Source: Tessaracoccus lapidicaptus
GTDB lineage: Bacteria > Actinomycetota > Actinomycetes > Propionibacteriales > Propionibacteriaceae
DNA length: 64,000 nt
Reading direction: 5' to 3'
NCBI RefSeq assembly: GCF_001693815.1
Contig: NZ_MBQD01000020.1
Span: 186,001-250,000 of the forward strand
Position numbers and translations under genes: made by a program. Position 1 is the first letter of the stretch; each line of letters begins with the position of its first letter. The notes beneath the pieces are model-generated. The model was not told the DNA's origin. It saw nothing but the letters and a program-made list of their open reading frames with translations, and did not search any database. This document shows, one piece after another, positions 38,704-52,767 of this stretch.

Positions 38704-40275
38704 GTGCTGGACCTGCTGGCCTCGTCGCCGCTGCTGACGATCATGCTGGTGGTCACCCTCGGTGCCGCCGTGGGCGTCATCCCGTTCGGGCCGCTGCGCT
38801 TCGGCGCGGCGGGCGCGCTGTTCGTGGGCCTCGCGCTCGGCGCGGTCAGCCCCGCCCTCGGCGACGGACTCGCCCTGGTGTCGACGCTGGGCCTCGCGCT
38901 GTTCGTCTACACGGTCGGGGTGGCCGCGGGGGAGACGTTCTTCGCCGACCTCCGGCGCCAGCTGCCCCTCATGGTCCTCGGCGTGGCCACGGTCGCCGCG
39001 GTCGCGGCGCTGGCCGGCCTCGTCGGGTCCTGGCTGGGGCTGGGCACCGGGATGGTCGCCGGCCTCCTGGCCGGCGCGCTCACCTCGACGCCGGCGCTGG
39101 CCGCGGCCACCGCCGCGACCGGGAGCCCCGACGCCGCCGTCGGCTATGCCCTGGGGTACCCCGTGGGTGTCGTGCTCGCGATCGTCGTGGTCGCGCTGGT
39201 CGTGTCGCGGTCCTGGCCCGGGCGCGCCGATCCCACGCCGGCCTCGGCCGACGGCATCGTCGCGGAGTCCGTACACGTCGAGCGGGCGACGTCCCCGCGC
39301 GCGGTCCCGGGCTGGAGCGACGAGGCGATCAAGATGAGCTACCTCGTCCGCGACGGGCGCACCCGCGTCCTCGCCCCGGGGGAGGACCTCCAGGCGGGCG
39401 ACCAGGTCCTCGTGGTCGGTGCGCCGTCGGCGGTCGAGGCGGCGACGGCGCACCTGGGCCACCGGCTCAGCCGGGAGCTGACCGACGACCGCGGCGCCGT
39501 CGACTTCACGCGCTTCGTCGTGTCCTCGCCGGCCGTGGCCGGCCGCACCGTGGCGCAGTTGAACCTTCCCGGGCGACACGGCGCCGTCATCACGCGCGTG
39601 CGGCGCGGCGACGCAGACCTCCTTGCCCGCGACGACCTGGTGTTGCAGCTGGGGGACCGCGTGCTGGCCGTGGCGCCGCAGGAGGAACTCGACGACCTGT
39701 CGGCGCTGCTGGGCAACTCCGAGCGCCGCGTCTCGGAGGTCGACGCGCTGGCCCTCGGCCTGGGCCTCGTGCTGGGGCTGCTCGTCGGCGCCGTCGCGGT
39801 GCCGCTGCCCGGCGGTGCGGCGTTCTCGCTCGGCTCTGCGGCCGGGCCGCTGGTGGTGGGCATGGCGCTCGGCGCGATCCACCGCACGGGCCCGCTCATC
39901 TGGGCGATGCCGCTGACGGTGAACCTGACGATCCGGCAGGTCGGGCCGCTCCTGTTCCTCGCCACCGTCGGACTGTCGTCGGGGCCCAAGTTCGCCGAGC
40001 AGGCCCTCACCGCGACGGGGCTGCGCGCCGGCCTGCTGGCCGCCGCGATCGTGCTGGCGTCGGCGGCCGCGTTCCTCGCGGGCGCCCGGGCGCTGGGGCT
40101 CAGCGCGCCCCGGGCCGCGGGCGGTTTCGCGGGTTACGTGGGCCAGCCGGCGATCCTCGCCTTCGCGACGTCGCGGGTCAGCGACTCCCGCGTGGACGCC
40201 GGCTACGCCGCCCTGTTCGCGCTGGGGATCATCGCCAAGATCGTCGCGGTGCAGGTGATGGGCGCCGTCGGCTGA
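38704..40275 (+). CDS. AAEx-type transporter (aspartate-alanine exchanger family)
   Basis: 523 residues. Two membrane halves of about five to six helices each (residues 5-175 and 350-520) flank a soluble middle with two TrkA-C/RCK_C-like domains (about 205-345, for example EDLQAGDQVLVVG and DDLVLQLGDRVLAV). This is the duplicated AAEx/YidE layout. It starts with GTG with GGGGAGG just upstream. The substrate is not determined; family members exchange amino acids or act as putative ligand-gated transporters. Confidence 0.85.
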   Translation: MLDLLASSPLLTIMLVVTLGAAVGVIPFGPLRFGAAGALFVGLALGAVSPALGDGLALVSTLGLALFVYTVGVAAGETFFADLRRQLPLMVLGVATVAAVAALAGLVGSWLGLGTGMVAGLLAGALTSTPALAAATAATGSPDAAVGYALGYPVGVVLAIVVVALVVSRSWPGRADPTPASADGIVAESVHVERATSPRAVPGWSDEAIKMSYLVRDGRTRVLAPGEDLQAGDQVLVVGAPSAVEAATAHLGHRLSRELTDDRGAVDFTRFVVSSPAVAGRTVAQLNLPGRHGAVITRVRRGDADLLARDDLVLQLGDRVLAVAPQEELDDLSALLGNSERRVSEVDALALGLGLVLGLLVGAVAVPLPGGAAFSLGSAAGPLVVGMALGAIHRTGPLIWAMPLTVNLTIRQVGPLLFLATVGLSSGPKFAEQALTATGLRAGLLAAAIVLASAAAFLAGARALGLSAPRAAGGFAGYVGQPAILAFATSRVSDSRVDAGYAALFALGIIAKIVAVQVMGAVG

Positions 40276-40316
40276 GGCGCACCGGGTCGCTGTCCGTGAG
40301 CCCGGGCGGCGGCGGG

Positions 40317-40322
40317 TAAGGT
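40317..40322 (+). promoter_or_regulatory. -10-like hexamer for dnaE
   Basis: TAAGGT, 44 nt before the dnaE ATG, with GGAGGG at 40350-40355 in the leader. Confidence 0.35.
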
Positions 40323-40366
40323 GGGGTCGCGTCGCGCGGTCTGAGGGATGGAGGGCACTGGTTTAC

Positions 40367-43908
<3,542 letters not shown>

Positions 43909-43912
<4 letters not shown>

Positions 43913-44478
43913 GCGACGATGTGCTCGTGGTCACCCGCCAGCGGCAGCTGGCGGAACTCTGGGGCGTCACCGCCTGGCGCGTCGTGGCCAACGTGCTCGT
44001 GGCCGTCGTCCTCGGTGTGGTCGGCGGCCTGCTGTGGAGCTGGGCGACACCGCTGCCGAGCTACGTCGTCGGCGACGACATGACGGCCACCATCACGGAA
44101 CGCGGCAACACCTCGATCGTCGTCACGGACGTCGCCTACACCTTCATCACCGGTGCGGTCGGCCTCGTCTTGGGCGTGCTGGGGTGGCTGTCGCTGTACC
44201 GCAAGGGCTGGGTCGTCATCGTCGCGCCGCTGCTGGCGTCGCTGGCCGCCGCGGTGGTGACCTGGCGGGTGGGGCTGCTCGTGACCGAGGGCGGGTTCGT
44301 CGAGCGCCTGGCCCGCGCGGAGGCGGGCGACGTCGTCCACGTCGACCTCGCGCTGCGCTCTGCGTCGGCGCTCCTGGTGGCCCCGTTCGCCGCGATCACG
44401 CCCATCATGCTGCTGGCGGCCTTCTGGCCGGAACCGCGCGTGGACCGCGGCGACGCCCCCCGGGACTCCTCCGACTAG
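43909..44478 (+). CDS. Predicted membrane protein, unknown function
   Basis: 189 residues with four hydrophobic helices at about 23-45, 77-97, 102-124 and 150-172. An extracytoplasmic loop between the first two ([22 protein letters not shown]) contains short beta strands. The topology resembles the DUF2567 group of actinomycetes, but I would not assign it firmly. The GTG start overlaps the dnaE stop. Its TAG stop forms the start of the hisD -10 hexamer. Confidence 0.75.
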
Positions 44479-44481
44479 ACT
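44476..44481 (+). promoter_or_regulatory. -10-like hexamer, leaderless hisD operon
   Basis: TAGACT, then 8 nt, then the hisD GTG. The first three bases are the stop codon of the preceding membrane protein gene. Confidence 0.45.
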
Positions 44482-44489
44482 TGGCCCTC

Positions 44490-45791
44490 GTGCTCAGGGT
44501 TCTAGATCTGACCGGCCTCGACGGCCCCTACCGCGACCACCTCCCCCGGGGGTCCTTCGACGTGGAAGCCGCCGTCCACGTGGTCCAGCCCATCGTCGCC
44601 GGCGTGGCGCAGCGGGGGGAGGCCGCGCTGCGCGAATACTCCGAGCGCTTCGACGGGGTCGTGCCCGAGTCGCTCCGCGTCCCAGCCGCCGACCTGGCCC
44701 GCGCCGCCGAGGAGCTCGACCCCGAGCTCGCCGCGGCCTTCGCCGAGGCCATCCGCCGCCGCCGCCAGGTGGCCGAGGAGCTGGAACGCGACGCGGCACC
44801 CGCGCCCGCCATCCTCGCCGACGGCGCCCGGGTGGGCCTGCGCAACATCCCCGTCGACCGCGTTGGCCTGTACGTGCCGGGCGGGCTGGCGCCGCTGGCC
44901 TCCAGCGTCATCATGAACGTCGTCCCGGCCCAGGTCGCCGGCGTCCGGTCCATCGCCGTGGCGTCGCCGCCGCAGCGGGAGTTCGGCGGCCTGCCGCACC
45001 CGAACATCCTGGCGCTGTGTCACCTGCTGGGCGTTGAGGAGGTGTTCGCGGTGGGCGGCGCGCAGGCGATCGCCATGTTCGCGCACGGCGTGCCCGGGCT
45101 CTGCGAGCCGGTGTCGCTGATCACCGGCCCCGGGAACATCTACGTCGTGGCGGCCAAGCGGCTGGTCCGCGGCCTGGTCGGCATCGACTCGGAGGCCGGC
45201 CCGACCGAGATCGCCATCATCGCCGACGACAGCGCGACGCCCGCCTACGTGGCCGCCGACCTGATCTCCCAGGCCGAGCACGACCCGCTCGCCGCGTCGG
45301 TCCTCATCACCGACTCCGTGTCGCTCGCCGAGGCGGTGCAGCAGGAGCTGCAGCGCCAGGTGCCGGCCACCAAGCACGTCGAGCGGATCACCACCGCCCT
45401 GACGGGTCAGCAGTCCGCGGTCGTGCTGGTGCGCGACGTCGACCAGGCGGTCGCCGTCGCCGACGCCTACGCCGCCGAGCACCTGGAGATCCAGACGGTC
45501 AACGCCGAAGCGGTGGCCAACCGCATCCGCAACGCCGGCGCCATCTTCGTCGGCGACCACTCGCCGGTGTCGCTCGGCGACTACTCCGCGGGCTCGACCC
45601 ACGTCCTGCCCACCGCCGGCTGCGCCTGTCACTCCTCGGGGCTGACGGTGCGCTCGTTCATCAAGACCGTGCACGTCATCGGATACACCGCCGACGCGCT
45701 GCTGGCCATCGCCGACGGCGTGGAGCGGTTCGCGCTGGCGGAGGACCTGCCGGGACACGCGCAGGCCATCACCGTGCGGCGGCCGCGATGA
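44490..45791 (+). CDS. hisD: Histidinol dehydrogenase
   Basis: Last two steps of histidine synthesis (histidinol to histidine, NAD-dependent, zinc). 433 residues, GTG start. Motifs: [19 protein letters not shown], the signature [21 protein letters not shown], and AEHLEIQT. The leaderless arrangement is the reason for choosing this GTG. It overlaps hisC by ATGA. Confidence 0.96.
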   Translation: MLRVLDLTGLDGPYRDHLPRGSFDVEAAVHVVQPIVAGVAQRGEAALREYSERFDGVVPESLRVPAADLARAAEELDPELAAAFAEAIRRRRQVAEELERDAAPAPAILADGARVGLRNIPVDRVGLYVPGGLAPLASSVIMNVVPAQVAGVRSIAVASPPQREFGGLPHPNILALCHLLGVEEVFAVGGAQAIAMFAHGVPGLCEPVSLITGPGNIYVVAAKRLVRGLVGIDSEAGPTEIAIIADDSATPAYVAADLISQAEHDPLAASVLITDSVSLAEAVQQELQRQVPATKHVERITTALTGQQSAVVLVRDVDQAVAVADAYAAEHLEIQTVNAEAVANRIRNAGAIFVGDHSPVSLGDYSAGSTHVLPTAGCACHSSGLTVRSFIKTVHVIGYTADALLAIADGVERFALAEDLPGHAQAITVRRPR

Positions 45792-46879
45792 TCACGCTGG
45801 CGGACCTGCCGCTGCGCGCGGACCTGGTCGGGCAGGAACCCTACGGCGCGCCGCAGCTCCAGGTGCCGGTCGTGCTCAACGTCAACGAGAACCCGTACCC
45901 GCCGTCGCCGCTCATCCGGCACGAGATGGCCGCGGCACTCGTGACGGCGGCCGGCACCCTCAACCGGTACCCGGACCGGGAGGCGACCCAGCTGCGCGCG
46001 GACCTGGCCCGCTACCTCGGGCACGGCCTCACCGCGGACCGCGTCTGGGCGGCGAACGGATCCAACGAGATCATGGCCCACCTGCTCACCGCGTTCGGCG
46101 GGCCGGGGCGGCGCATGCTGACCTTCACGCCCAGCTACTCGATGTACCCGGAGTACGCCCGCAACACCTGCACCGAGTTCGTGACCGTCCCGCGCCGTGC
46201 GGACTTCGGGCTCGACGCCGGCCTGGTGCTCGACGCGATCCGGGAGACCGAGCCGACCGTGGTCGTCATCGCCACGCCCAACAACCCGACCGGGACGGTC
46301 GTGGGCCTCGACGTCATCGACGAGGTCTGCTCCGGCACCGAGGCGATCGTCGTCGTCGACGAGGCCTACCAGGAGTTCTCGAGCGGGCCCTCGGCCCTGG
46401 AACTGCTCGACCGGCACCCCCGGCTCGTCGTGTCCAGGACCATGTCCAAGGCGTTCGCCCTGGCCGGCGGGCGGGTTGGCTACCTCGCCGCCGACGCGGC
46501 CATCGTCGACGCCTGCCGCATCGTGCGGCTGCCGTACCACCTCAGCGCCCAGACGCAGGCCGTGGCCCGCGTCGCGCTCGCGCACGCCGACGAGCTCCTG
46601 GCGCAGGTGCGGCAACTCGCCGCCGAGGCGCGCGGATTCGAGGCGTGGGCCAAGGGGCGCGGCTACGCCGTGATCGACTCGCAGGCCAACTTCACGCTCA
46701 TCGGCCGGTTCGCGGACCGGCACCAGGTGTGGCAGGACCTGCTGGACCGCGGCATCCTCATCCGCGAGACCGGACCCGACGGCTACCTGCGCGTCTCGGC
46801 CGGCACCCCCGAGGAGATGGCCGCGCTGCGCGCGGCCCTCGACGACCTCTTGCCCACCATCGAAGGGACCACCCCGTGA
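45788..46879 (+). CDS. hisC: Histidinol-phosphate aminotransferase
   Basis: PLP class II aminotransferase, 363 residues. [10 protein letters not shown] at the N-terminus is the family signature. PLP contacts are in TPNNPTGT and VDEAYQEF. The PLP-binding Lys is in [17 protein letters not shown]. It overlaps both neighbours by 4 nt. Confidence 0.96.
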   Translation: MITLADLPLRADLVGQEPYGAPQLQVPVVLNVNENPYPPSPLIRHEMAAALVTAAGTLNRYPDREATQLRADLARYLGHGLTADRVWAANGSNEIMAHLLTAFGGPGRRMLTFTPSYSMYPEYARNTCTEFVTVPRRADFGLDAGLVLDAIRETEPTVVVIATPNNPTGTVVGLDVIDEVCSGTEAIVVVDEAYQEFSSGPSALELLDRHPRLVVSRTMSKAFALAGGRVGYLAADAAIVDACRIVRLPYHLSAQTQAVARVALAHADELLAQVRQLAAEARGFEAWAKGRGYAVIDSQANFTLIGRFADRHQVWQDLLDRGILIRETGPDGYLRVSAGTPEEMAALRAALDDLLPTIEGTTP

Positions 46880-47484
46880 GCCGTACCGCGACCGTCAGCC
46901 GCACCACCAGCGAATCGAGCATCACGGTGACCGTCGACCTCGACGGCACCGGAGCCTCGACGATCTCGACCGGCGTCGGCTTCTACGACCACATGCTCAC
47001 GGCCCTGGCCCGGCACTCGCTGATCGACCTCACGGTCGAGGCCACCGGCGACCTCCACATCGACGGGCACCACACGATCGAGGACACCGCCATCTGCATC
47101 GGCCAGGCGCTGCGGCAGGCGCTCGGCGACAAGTCCGGCATCCGCCGCTTCGGCCACGCCGTCGTCCCGCTCGACGAGGCGGTCGCCGACTGCGTCGTCG
47201 ACGTGGCGGGGCGCCCCTACGTGGCGTGCAGCGGCGAGCCCGACGGCCAGGTCTACGCCCTCATCGGCGGCTCGGGCGTGCCCTACGCCGGGTCCATGAC
47301 CTACCACGTCGTCGAGGCGCTCGCGCTCAACGCGGGGCTGTGCATCCACCTGACGCTGCTGCGGGGCCGCGACCCGCACCACATCGTCGAGGCGCAGTTC
47401 AAGGCCCTGGCCCGCGCGCTGCGCGAGGCCGTGGAGATCGACCCGCGCGTCACCGGCGTGCCGAGCACCAAGGGTGCGCTCTGA
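46876..47484 (+). CDS. hisB: Imidazoleglycerol-phosphate dehydratase
   Basis: 202 residues, monofunctional (no histidinol-phosphatase domain). Metal-binding His clusters are [14 protein letters not shown] and [15 protein letters not shown], with the second half carrying [15 protein letters not shown] and [12 protein letters not shown] start in a GTGA overlap with hisC. The stop overlaps the apparent CTG start of hisH. Confidence 0.96.
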   Translation: MSRTATVSRTTSESSITVTVDLDGTGASTISTGVGFYDHMLTALARHSLIDLTVEATGDLHIDGHHTIEDTAICIGQALRQALGDKSGIRRFGHAVVPLDEAVADCVVDVAGRPYVACSGEPDGQVYALIGGSGVPYAGSMTYHVVEALALNAGLCIHLTLLRGRDPHHIVEAQFKALARALREAVEIDPRVTGVPSTKGAL

Positions 47485-48092
47485 GCGGCAGGGTCGGGCT
47501 GCTCGACTACGGCTCGGGCAACCTGCACTCCGCCGCGCGGGCGTTCGCGGGCGCGGGGGCGGACCTCGTCGTCACGGCCGACCTGGCCGAGCTGCGGCGG
47601 TGCGACGCGCTCGTGGTGCCCGGCGTCGGCGCGTTCGCGGCCTGCATGGCGGGGCTGACCGCCGCCGGGGGAGTCGAGCTCATCGCAGAGTGGGTCGAGG
47701 CCGGCCGCCCGCTGTTCGGGATCTGCGTCGGCCACCAGGTGCTGTTCGAGGGCGGCACCGAGCACGGCGTCGACACCGCCGGCCTCGGGCTGTACCCGGG
47801 GCGCGTCGTCCAGCTGGACGCCCGGCGCCTGCCACACATGGGGTGGAACACCGTCGACGTCGGCGAGGGCAGCCGCCTGTTCGCGGGCCTCGAGCGCGAG
47901 CGGTTCTACTTCGTGCACAGCTACGCCGCCCTCCACGGGCCCGACGACGCGGTCGTGACCACGGCCACGCACGAGGGCGCGACGTTCGTCGCCGCCGTGG
48001 AGCGGGGGCCGGTGTCGTCGACCCAGTTCCACCCGGAGAAGTCCGGGGCGGCCGGCGCCGCCCTCATCGCGAACTGGCTCCGCTCCTGGTAG
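47481..48092 (+). CDS. hisH: Imidazole glycerol phosphate synthase, glutaminase subunit
   Basis: Supplies ammonia from glutamine to HisF. 203 residues. The triad is Cys82 in [14 protein letters not shown], His184 and Glu186 in [10 protein letters not shown]. The N-terminus [13 protein letters not shown] is the usual start region. No ATG, GTG or TTG is available near it: the nearest upstream in-frame one lies over 250 bp inside hisB, and the next downstream one would remove essential sequence. The best start is a CTG at 47481, overlapping the hisB stop as CTGA, with AAGGG about 7 nt upstream. hisF does not follow. Confidence 0.93.
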   Translation: MSGRVGLLDYGSGNLHSAARAFAGAGADLVVTADLAELRRCDALVVPGVGAFAACMAGLTAAGGVELIAEWVEAGRPLFGICVGHQVLFEGGTEHGVDTAGLGLYPGRVVQLDARRLPHMGWNTVDVGEGSRLFAGLERERFYFVHSYAALHGPDDAVVTTATHEGATFVAAVERGPVSSTQFHPEKSGAAGAALIANWLRSW

Positions 48093-48137
48093 CCGTCGGC
48101 TCCTCGGCCGACGGGGGGCGGCCCGGCGGCTTTGGGC

Positions 48138-48143
48138 TAGGGT
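48138..48143 (+). promoter_or_regulatory. -10-like hexamer, leaderless hisA
   Basis: TAGGGT, then 8 nt, then the hisA GTG. The sequence after the hexamer (TGGGCGTC) is nearly the same as at the hisD and 57520 starts. Confidence 0.45.
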
Positions 48144-48151
48144 TGGGCGTC

Positions 48152-48889
48152 GTGGAGAAGTTGCAGTTGTTGCCCGCCGTCGACGTGCAGGACGGCCAGG
48201 CCGTCCAGCTGGTCCAGGGGATCGCGGGGACCCAGAAGGAGTTCGGCGACCCGCTCGAGGCGGCCCTGCGCTGGCAGCGCGGCGGCGCCGAGTGGCTGCA
48301 CCTCGTGGACCTCGACGCCGCGTTCGGCCGGGGATCCAACGCGGAGCTGCTGCGGGGCATCGTCGGCCGGCTCGACCTCAACGTCGAGCTCTCCGGCGGC
48401 ATCCGCGACGACGCCTCCCTCGAACGCGCCCTCGCCACCGGCGCCCGCCGCGTGAACATCGGCACCGCCGCGCTCGAGAACCCGCAGTGGTGTGAGCGGA
48501 TCATCGGCGAGTACGGCGACCGGGTCGCCATCGGGCTGGACGTGCGCGGCGAGAACCTCGCCGCCCGCGGCTGGACCACCGAGGGCGGCCCCTGGCCGGA
48601 GACGCTGGACCGACTCGTCGCCGCCGGCTGCGAGCGCTTCGTCGTCACCGACGTGCAGTCCGACGGCATGCTCAGCGGCCCCAACCTCGAGTTGCTCACC
48701 GCCGTGGCCCGCCGCAGCGGACAGAAGGTCATCGCCTCCGGCGGCATCGCCACCCTCGACGATCTGCGGACCCTGCGCACGCTGGTCGACGACGGCGTCG
48801 AGGGCGCCATCATCGGCACGGCCCTCTACGTCGGGCGCTTCACGCTGGAGGAGGCCCTCGCCGTCGCCGGGGGCGACGTCGATGCCTAA
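48152..48889 (+). CDS. hisA: PriA-type phosphoribosyl isomerase (HisA/TrpF)
   Basis: 245 residues, (beta/alpha)8 barrel. N-terminal [16 protein letters not shown] with catalytic Asp11, phosphate loops SGGIRDD and ASGGI, and catalytic Asp in [10 protein letters not shown]. Actinomycete members (PriA) isomerise both ProFAR and PRA. The trp cluster here lacks trpF, which supports that dual role (inference). It starts with GTG and appears leaderless. Its end overlaps the next gene by 8 nt. Confidence 0.93.
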   Translation: MEKLQLLPAVDVQDGQAVQLVQGIAGTQKEFGDPLEAALRWQRGGAEWLHLVDLDAAFGRGSNAELLRGIVGRLDLNVELSGGIRDDASLERALATGARRVNIGTAALENPQWCERIIGEYGDRVAIGLDVRGENLAARGWTTEGGPWPETLDRLVAAGCERFVVTDVQSDGMLSGPNLELLTAVARRSGQKVIASGGIATLDDLRTLRTLVDDGVEGAIIGTALYVGRFTLEEALAVAGGDVDA

Positions 48890-51230
48890 GCCGCCGGCCA
48901 GCACCTTCGGGGACGTCACGCCCCGGACCATGCACCTGCCGCCGCCTCTCGAGGGCCGCATCGCGGACCTGCTGGGCGGCAAGAAGATCGTCATGACGGG
49001 CGTGACCGGCTTCATCGGCGAACAGCTGCTGTGGAAGGTCCTGGGCGAGTGCCCGGGCACGACGACCGCCGTCCTGGTGCGGCCCAAGGGGTCCGTCACC
49101 GCCCACCAGCGGGTGGCAGGCCTCCTGGGCAAGAAGATCTTCAAGCCCATCGTCGAGGCCGCGGGCGGGGTCGAGGCGCTCATGGCGGCGCGGGTCGAGG
49201 TCATCGAGGGCGACCTGCCCAACGTGCCGGACCTGCCGCGCGACCTCGACGTGCTGCTGCACTGCGCCGGAGACGTGTCGTTCGACCCGCCGATCGACCA
49301 GGCGTTCATGACCAACGTCATCGGTACCAAGGCGCTGCTGACGAAGCTGCGGGAGGCGTGCTCCGACGAGGACGGCACCCTGGTCAAGATCCCGCACTAC
49401 GTGCACGTGTCCACGGCCTACACCGCGGGCCGCCGCCGGGGGGCCATCCCCGAGGCCGCCCACGTGCACGACGTCGACTACGAGGCCGAGACGGTCGCGG
49501 CGCTGGCCATGAAGGACCACATCGAGGCGCGCTCCCGCGACGCCGGCCAGCTGACGGTGCTGCGGCGCCAGGCGGAGGAGCTGCACGCGAAGGCCGGCTA
49601 CCTCACCACGTCGGAGGACACCGAGCGCCGCCGCCAGGAGTGGGTGAAGAACGAGCTCATCGCCGCCGGCACCGAACGCGCCCGCTCGCTCGGCTGGACC
49701 GACGTCTACACGTTCGCGAAGGCGCTGGGGGAGCGCGTCGTCGCCGACCTTGGGCGCGACTTCCGGGTGTCCATCCACCGGCCCGCCATCGTCGAGTCCT
49801 CGTTGCGCTACCCGTACCCCGGGTGGATCGAGGGGTTCAAGATGGCGGACCCGATCATCCTCGCCTACGGCCGCGGCCAGCTGCCGGAGTTTCCGGCCTC
49901 GCCGGACGCGGTCATCGACATCATCCCGTGCGACTACATCGTCAACGCCATCCTCGCGGTGTGCGCCACGACCCCCGAGGTGGGACGCGTCGAGTACTAC
50001 CACGGCAGCTCCGGCGCCCGGAACCCGCTCACCTTCCGCGGCATCTACGAGCACGTGCGCCGCTACTTCGCCGAGCATCCGTACACCACCGGCCAGGGCT
50101 CCACGCCGCTGGCCACCTGGACGTTCCCGGGCCCGGAGCCGATCGAGAAGCTCATGTGGGTCGGCAACCTCGGCATCAAGGCCGGCAACAAGCTGCTCAG
50201 CTTCGCGCCGCGCAGCAAGACCACGCGGCGCTGGGCGCAGCAACTGGACAAGGGCGCCAAGCAGCTGGAGTTCCTCACCAAGTACTTCACGCTCTACGGG
50301 GAGTACCTGCAGTCCGAGCTGCACTTCGTCGACGACCGCGCGTTGGCCCTGCACACCTCGCTGCACCCCGACGACAAGGAGATCTTCGGCTTCGACTCCG
50401 CCGCCATCGACTGGCGCCACTACATGGAAGAGGTGCACATCCCGGCCATCACGAACCCGGTACGCCGCCTCGAAGCCGCCCGCAAACGGCGGCAGGCCCG
50501 CGCGGCGACGTTCAAGGACCTCAAGCCGGCCGAGCCGGGAACGGTCCTGGCCGCGTTCGACCTCGACGGCACCGTCATGGCCACCAACGTCGTCGAGACC
50601 TATCTGTGGGCCCGCCTGCCGGAGCTCAGCCCCGCCCGCCGGGCCGCTGAGGTCGCGCGCGTCGCCGCGCAGCTGCCGCTGTACCTGGGCGCCGAACGCC
50701 GGGACCGCGGGCGCTTCCTGCGCTCGATCTACCGCCGCTACGCCGGCGCCGACCTCGCCGCCCTGGAGGAGTACGTCGACGAGACGCTCGCGCCGCAGAT
50801 CCTCGACCGGATGTCGCCCGACGCCATCCGCCGGATCCGCGAGCACCGCGACGCCGGGCACACCACCATCCTCATGACCGGTGTCATCCGGCCGCTGACC
50901 AGGCCCTTCGAGGGCCTCTTCGACACCATCGTCGCCGCAGACCTCGCCACCGACGCCTCGGGGCGCTGCACGGGGTTCCTCAGCGGCCCTCCGATGGTCG
51001 GCGAATCCCGCGCGGCGTGGCTGCACCACTACGCCACGCTGCACGGCATCGACCTCGGCCAGTCCTACGGCTATGCCGACAGCCACGTCGATCTGCCCAT
51101 GCTCAACACCGTCGGCAACCCGGTGGCGGTCAGCCCCGACATCGGCCTCATGCGCGCGGCCCGCGCCAAGGGATGGTCCATCATCGAGTGGCCCGCCATG
51201 TCGCCGCTGCCGCGCTGGAGGATGTCGTGA
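48882..51230 (+). CDS. Fatty acyl-CoA reductase / HAD-IB hydrolase fusion
   Basis: 782 residues. Residues ~25-400 form an extended SDR of the fatty acyl-CoA reductase (male sterility) type: NAD(P) motif [21 protein letters not shown], and catalytic YTFAKALGE. From ~555 there is an HAD-IB phosphatase domain with nucleophile Asp560 in FDLDGTVM, the LMTGV motif, and [11 protein letters not shown]. Together it may make a fatty alcohol or aldehyde and remove a phosphate, but substrates are unknown. The ATG at 48882 overlaps the hisA end; another in-frame ATG lies near 48930. It occupies the place where hisF often follows hisA. Confidence 0.88.
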   Translation: MPKPPASTFGDVTPRTMHLPPPLEGRIADLLGGKKIVMTGVTGFIGEQLLWKVLGECPGTTTAVLVRPKGSVTAHQRVAGLLGKKIFKPIVEAAGGVEALMAARVEVIEGDLPNVPDLPRDLDVLLHCAGDVSFDPPIDQAFMTNVIGTKALLTKLREACSDEDGTLVKIPHYVHVSTAYTAGRRRGAIPEAAHVHDVDYEAETVAALAMKDHIEARSRDAGQLTVLRRQAEELHAKAGYLTTSEDTERRRQEWVKNELIAAGTERARSLGWTDVYTFAKALGERVVADLGRDFRVSIHRPAIVESSLRYPYPGWIEGFKMADPIILAYGRGQLPEFPASPDAVIDIIPCDYIVNAILAVCATTPEVGRVEYYHGSSGARNPLTFRGIYEHVRRYFAEHPYTTGQGSTPLATWTFPGPEPIEKLMWVGNLGIKAGNKLLSFAPRSKTTRRWAQQLDKGAKQLEFLTKYFTLYGEYLQSELHFVDDRALALHTSLHPDDKEIFGFDSAAIDWRHYMEEVHIPAITNPVRRLEAARKRRQARAATFKDLKPAEPGTVLAAFDLDGTVMATNVVETYLWARLPELSPARRAAEVARVAAQLPLYLGAERRDRGRFLRSIYRRYAGADLAALEEYVDETLAPQILDRMSPDAIRRIREHRDAGHTTILMTGVIRPLTRPFEGLFDTIVAADLATDASGRCTGFLSGPPMVGESRAAWLHHYATLHGIDLGQSYGYADSHVDLPMLNTVGNPVAVSPDIGLMRAARAKGWSIIEWPAMSPLPRWRMS

Positions 51231-51246
51231 ACGGAAAGGAAGCCTG

Positions 51247-52767
51247 ATGTCTCGTCCCGGATTCGTGCTGGAGGTCGACGACAAGACCCCGCCGCTGCTC
51301 ACGATGGCCGGATCGGACCTCCGACTGGAGCGGTTCGGGCTCGGCACCTCGGTGGTCTACCCGGCCGACGCGGTGGCCTCCACGGACCCCGTGGGGCTCA
51401 TCGACGCCGCGCTGACGGCCCCGGCCGGCACCCACCCGCTGGCGGCGCAGCTGAAACCCGAGACGCGCCTCACCGTCGTCGTCGTGGACACCGACCGACC
51501 CCTGCCGCGGCCCGATTTCGACGTCCGCCGCGCGCTGGTCGAGCGGGTCCTCGAGACCGCGGCCCGGGCCGGGGTCGACGACGTCGAGATCGTCATCGCC
51601 ACCGGCCTGCGTCAGCAGTGGAACGCGGCACGCATCACCGAGGTCCTCGGCGACCGCGTCGCGACGTCGTTCCTGCCCGACTCCCTCGTGTCCAGCCACG
51701 ACGTGACCTCGTCCGACCTGGTGGCCGTCGGGGACGCTGACGGGCACCCCGTGCGCCTGAACCGCCGTGTCGCGGAGTCGGATCTCGTCGTCCTGGTCTC
51801 CGCGCGCACCGACGCGGCGTCCGACTGCCCCATGGTGGCAGGGCTCACCGACGTGGAGACGCTGTCGCGCATGGGCGGCGTCGACCGCGACGACGCGTTC
51901 TGCGGGCGCGTCGAGGCCGTCGTCCACGAGGCCGTGACCACCTTCGCGCTCGTCGCCGTCCTCGGCCAGCCCCTGCTGGGCCGGCCGCTGCGGTTCGCCT
52001 CCAAGCGCGAGTGGGAGTGGACCCTGGCAGACCGCCTGGCCTTCGCCGGCAGCCGGCAGATCGTCGCGGCGCTGCCCAGGCAGGGCGCGCAACTCCTGCA
52101 CGGCAACCCCCGCGCCGACTACGCGGTCGTCGACGTGCTGGGCGGCGAGTACCGCCGCGTGTTCGCCGACTCGCGGCTGGTGTGGCGGGCCGCCAACGCC
52201 GTCGAGATCGGCGCACAGGCCGACGTGCTGGTCACCTCCGTGTGGGGCGCGTCCATCGACGAGGGCGATCCGGTCGGGTCGCCGCTGAGCGCCGCGCACC
52301 ACGCCCTGGTCACCCGGGCGGGCGCGCACCTGGGGACCTCGGCGGTGCGCGACGGCGGCGCGGTGATCGCGTTCCACCCGCTGCGGCGCCGGTTCTCGAA
52401 CCGCCGCCAGTCCGCCGCGGCCGACTTCTTCGCGACGGTCCTCGCGGCCACGACCGACCCGGCGGAGATCGCGGCCACCTACGAGGCCCGCGCGATCGAC
52501 GACGAGTGGTACCTCGACCTGTACCGCAAGCAGTTCGCCGAGCACCCGCTGCGCGTGTTCCACGAGTGGTACGCCACTGCCCGCGCCGCGGCCCGTCTCT
52601 CGGACGTCATCTGGGTCGGCGGCGACCGGCGCAGCGCGGCGCTGCTGGGTCACCGCGCCGCGAGCACGTACGCCGACGCGCTGGAGATCGCGTCGAACTC
52701 CGTCGGAGCGGCCCCCGCCATCACGGTGCTCCACGGCCCGGGCCTGGCCCTGGGCGACGTGCGATGA
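51247..52767 (+). CDS. LarA-like protein (DUF2088), lacking most catalytic residues
   Basis: 506 residues. The N-terminal half resembles the LarA/DUF2088 fold: RLTVVVVDTDRPLPRP, then EIVIATGLRQQW, SSHDVTSSD, and NRRVAESDLVVLVS. LarA uses a nickel-pincer cofactor and several histidines. Here the usual THR is LRQ. The segment that normally reads like GIEPH..AGFSGG..K is VSARTDAASDCPMVAGLTD, without the His or the pincer-bearing Lys. Only the SSHD His remains. It is probably not a lactate racemase. The ATG has GAAAGGAAG upstream. It overlaps the PlsC-like gene by ATGA. Confidence 0.75.
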   Translation: MSRPGFVLEVDDKTPPLLTMAGSDLRLERFGLGTSVVYPADAVASTDPVGLIDAALTAPAGTHPLAAQLKPETRLTVVVVDTDRPLPRPDFDVRRALVERVLETAARAGVDDVEIVIATGLRQQWNAARITEVLGDRVATSFLPDSLVSSHDVTSSDLVAVGDADGHPVRLNRRVAESDLVVLVSARTDAASDCPMVAGLTDVETLSRMGGVDRDDAFCGRVEAVVHEAVTTFALVAVLGQPLLGRPLRFASKREWEWTLADRLAFAGSRQIVAALPRQGAQLLHGNPRADYAVVDVLGGEYRRVFADSRLVWRAANAVEIGAQADVLVTSVWGASIDEGDPVGSPLSAAHHALVTRAGAHLGTSAVRDGGAVIAFHPLRRRFSNRRQSAAADFFATVLAATTDPAEIAATYEARAIDDEWYLDLYRKQFAEHPLRVFHEWYATARAAARLSDVIWVGGDRRSAALLGHRAASTYADALEIASNSVGAAPAITVLHGPGLALGDVR

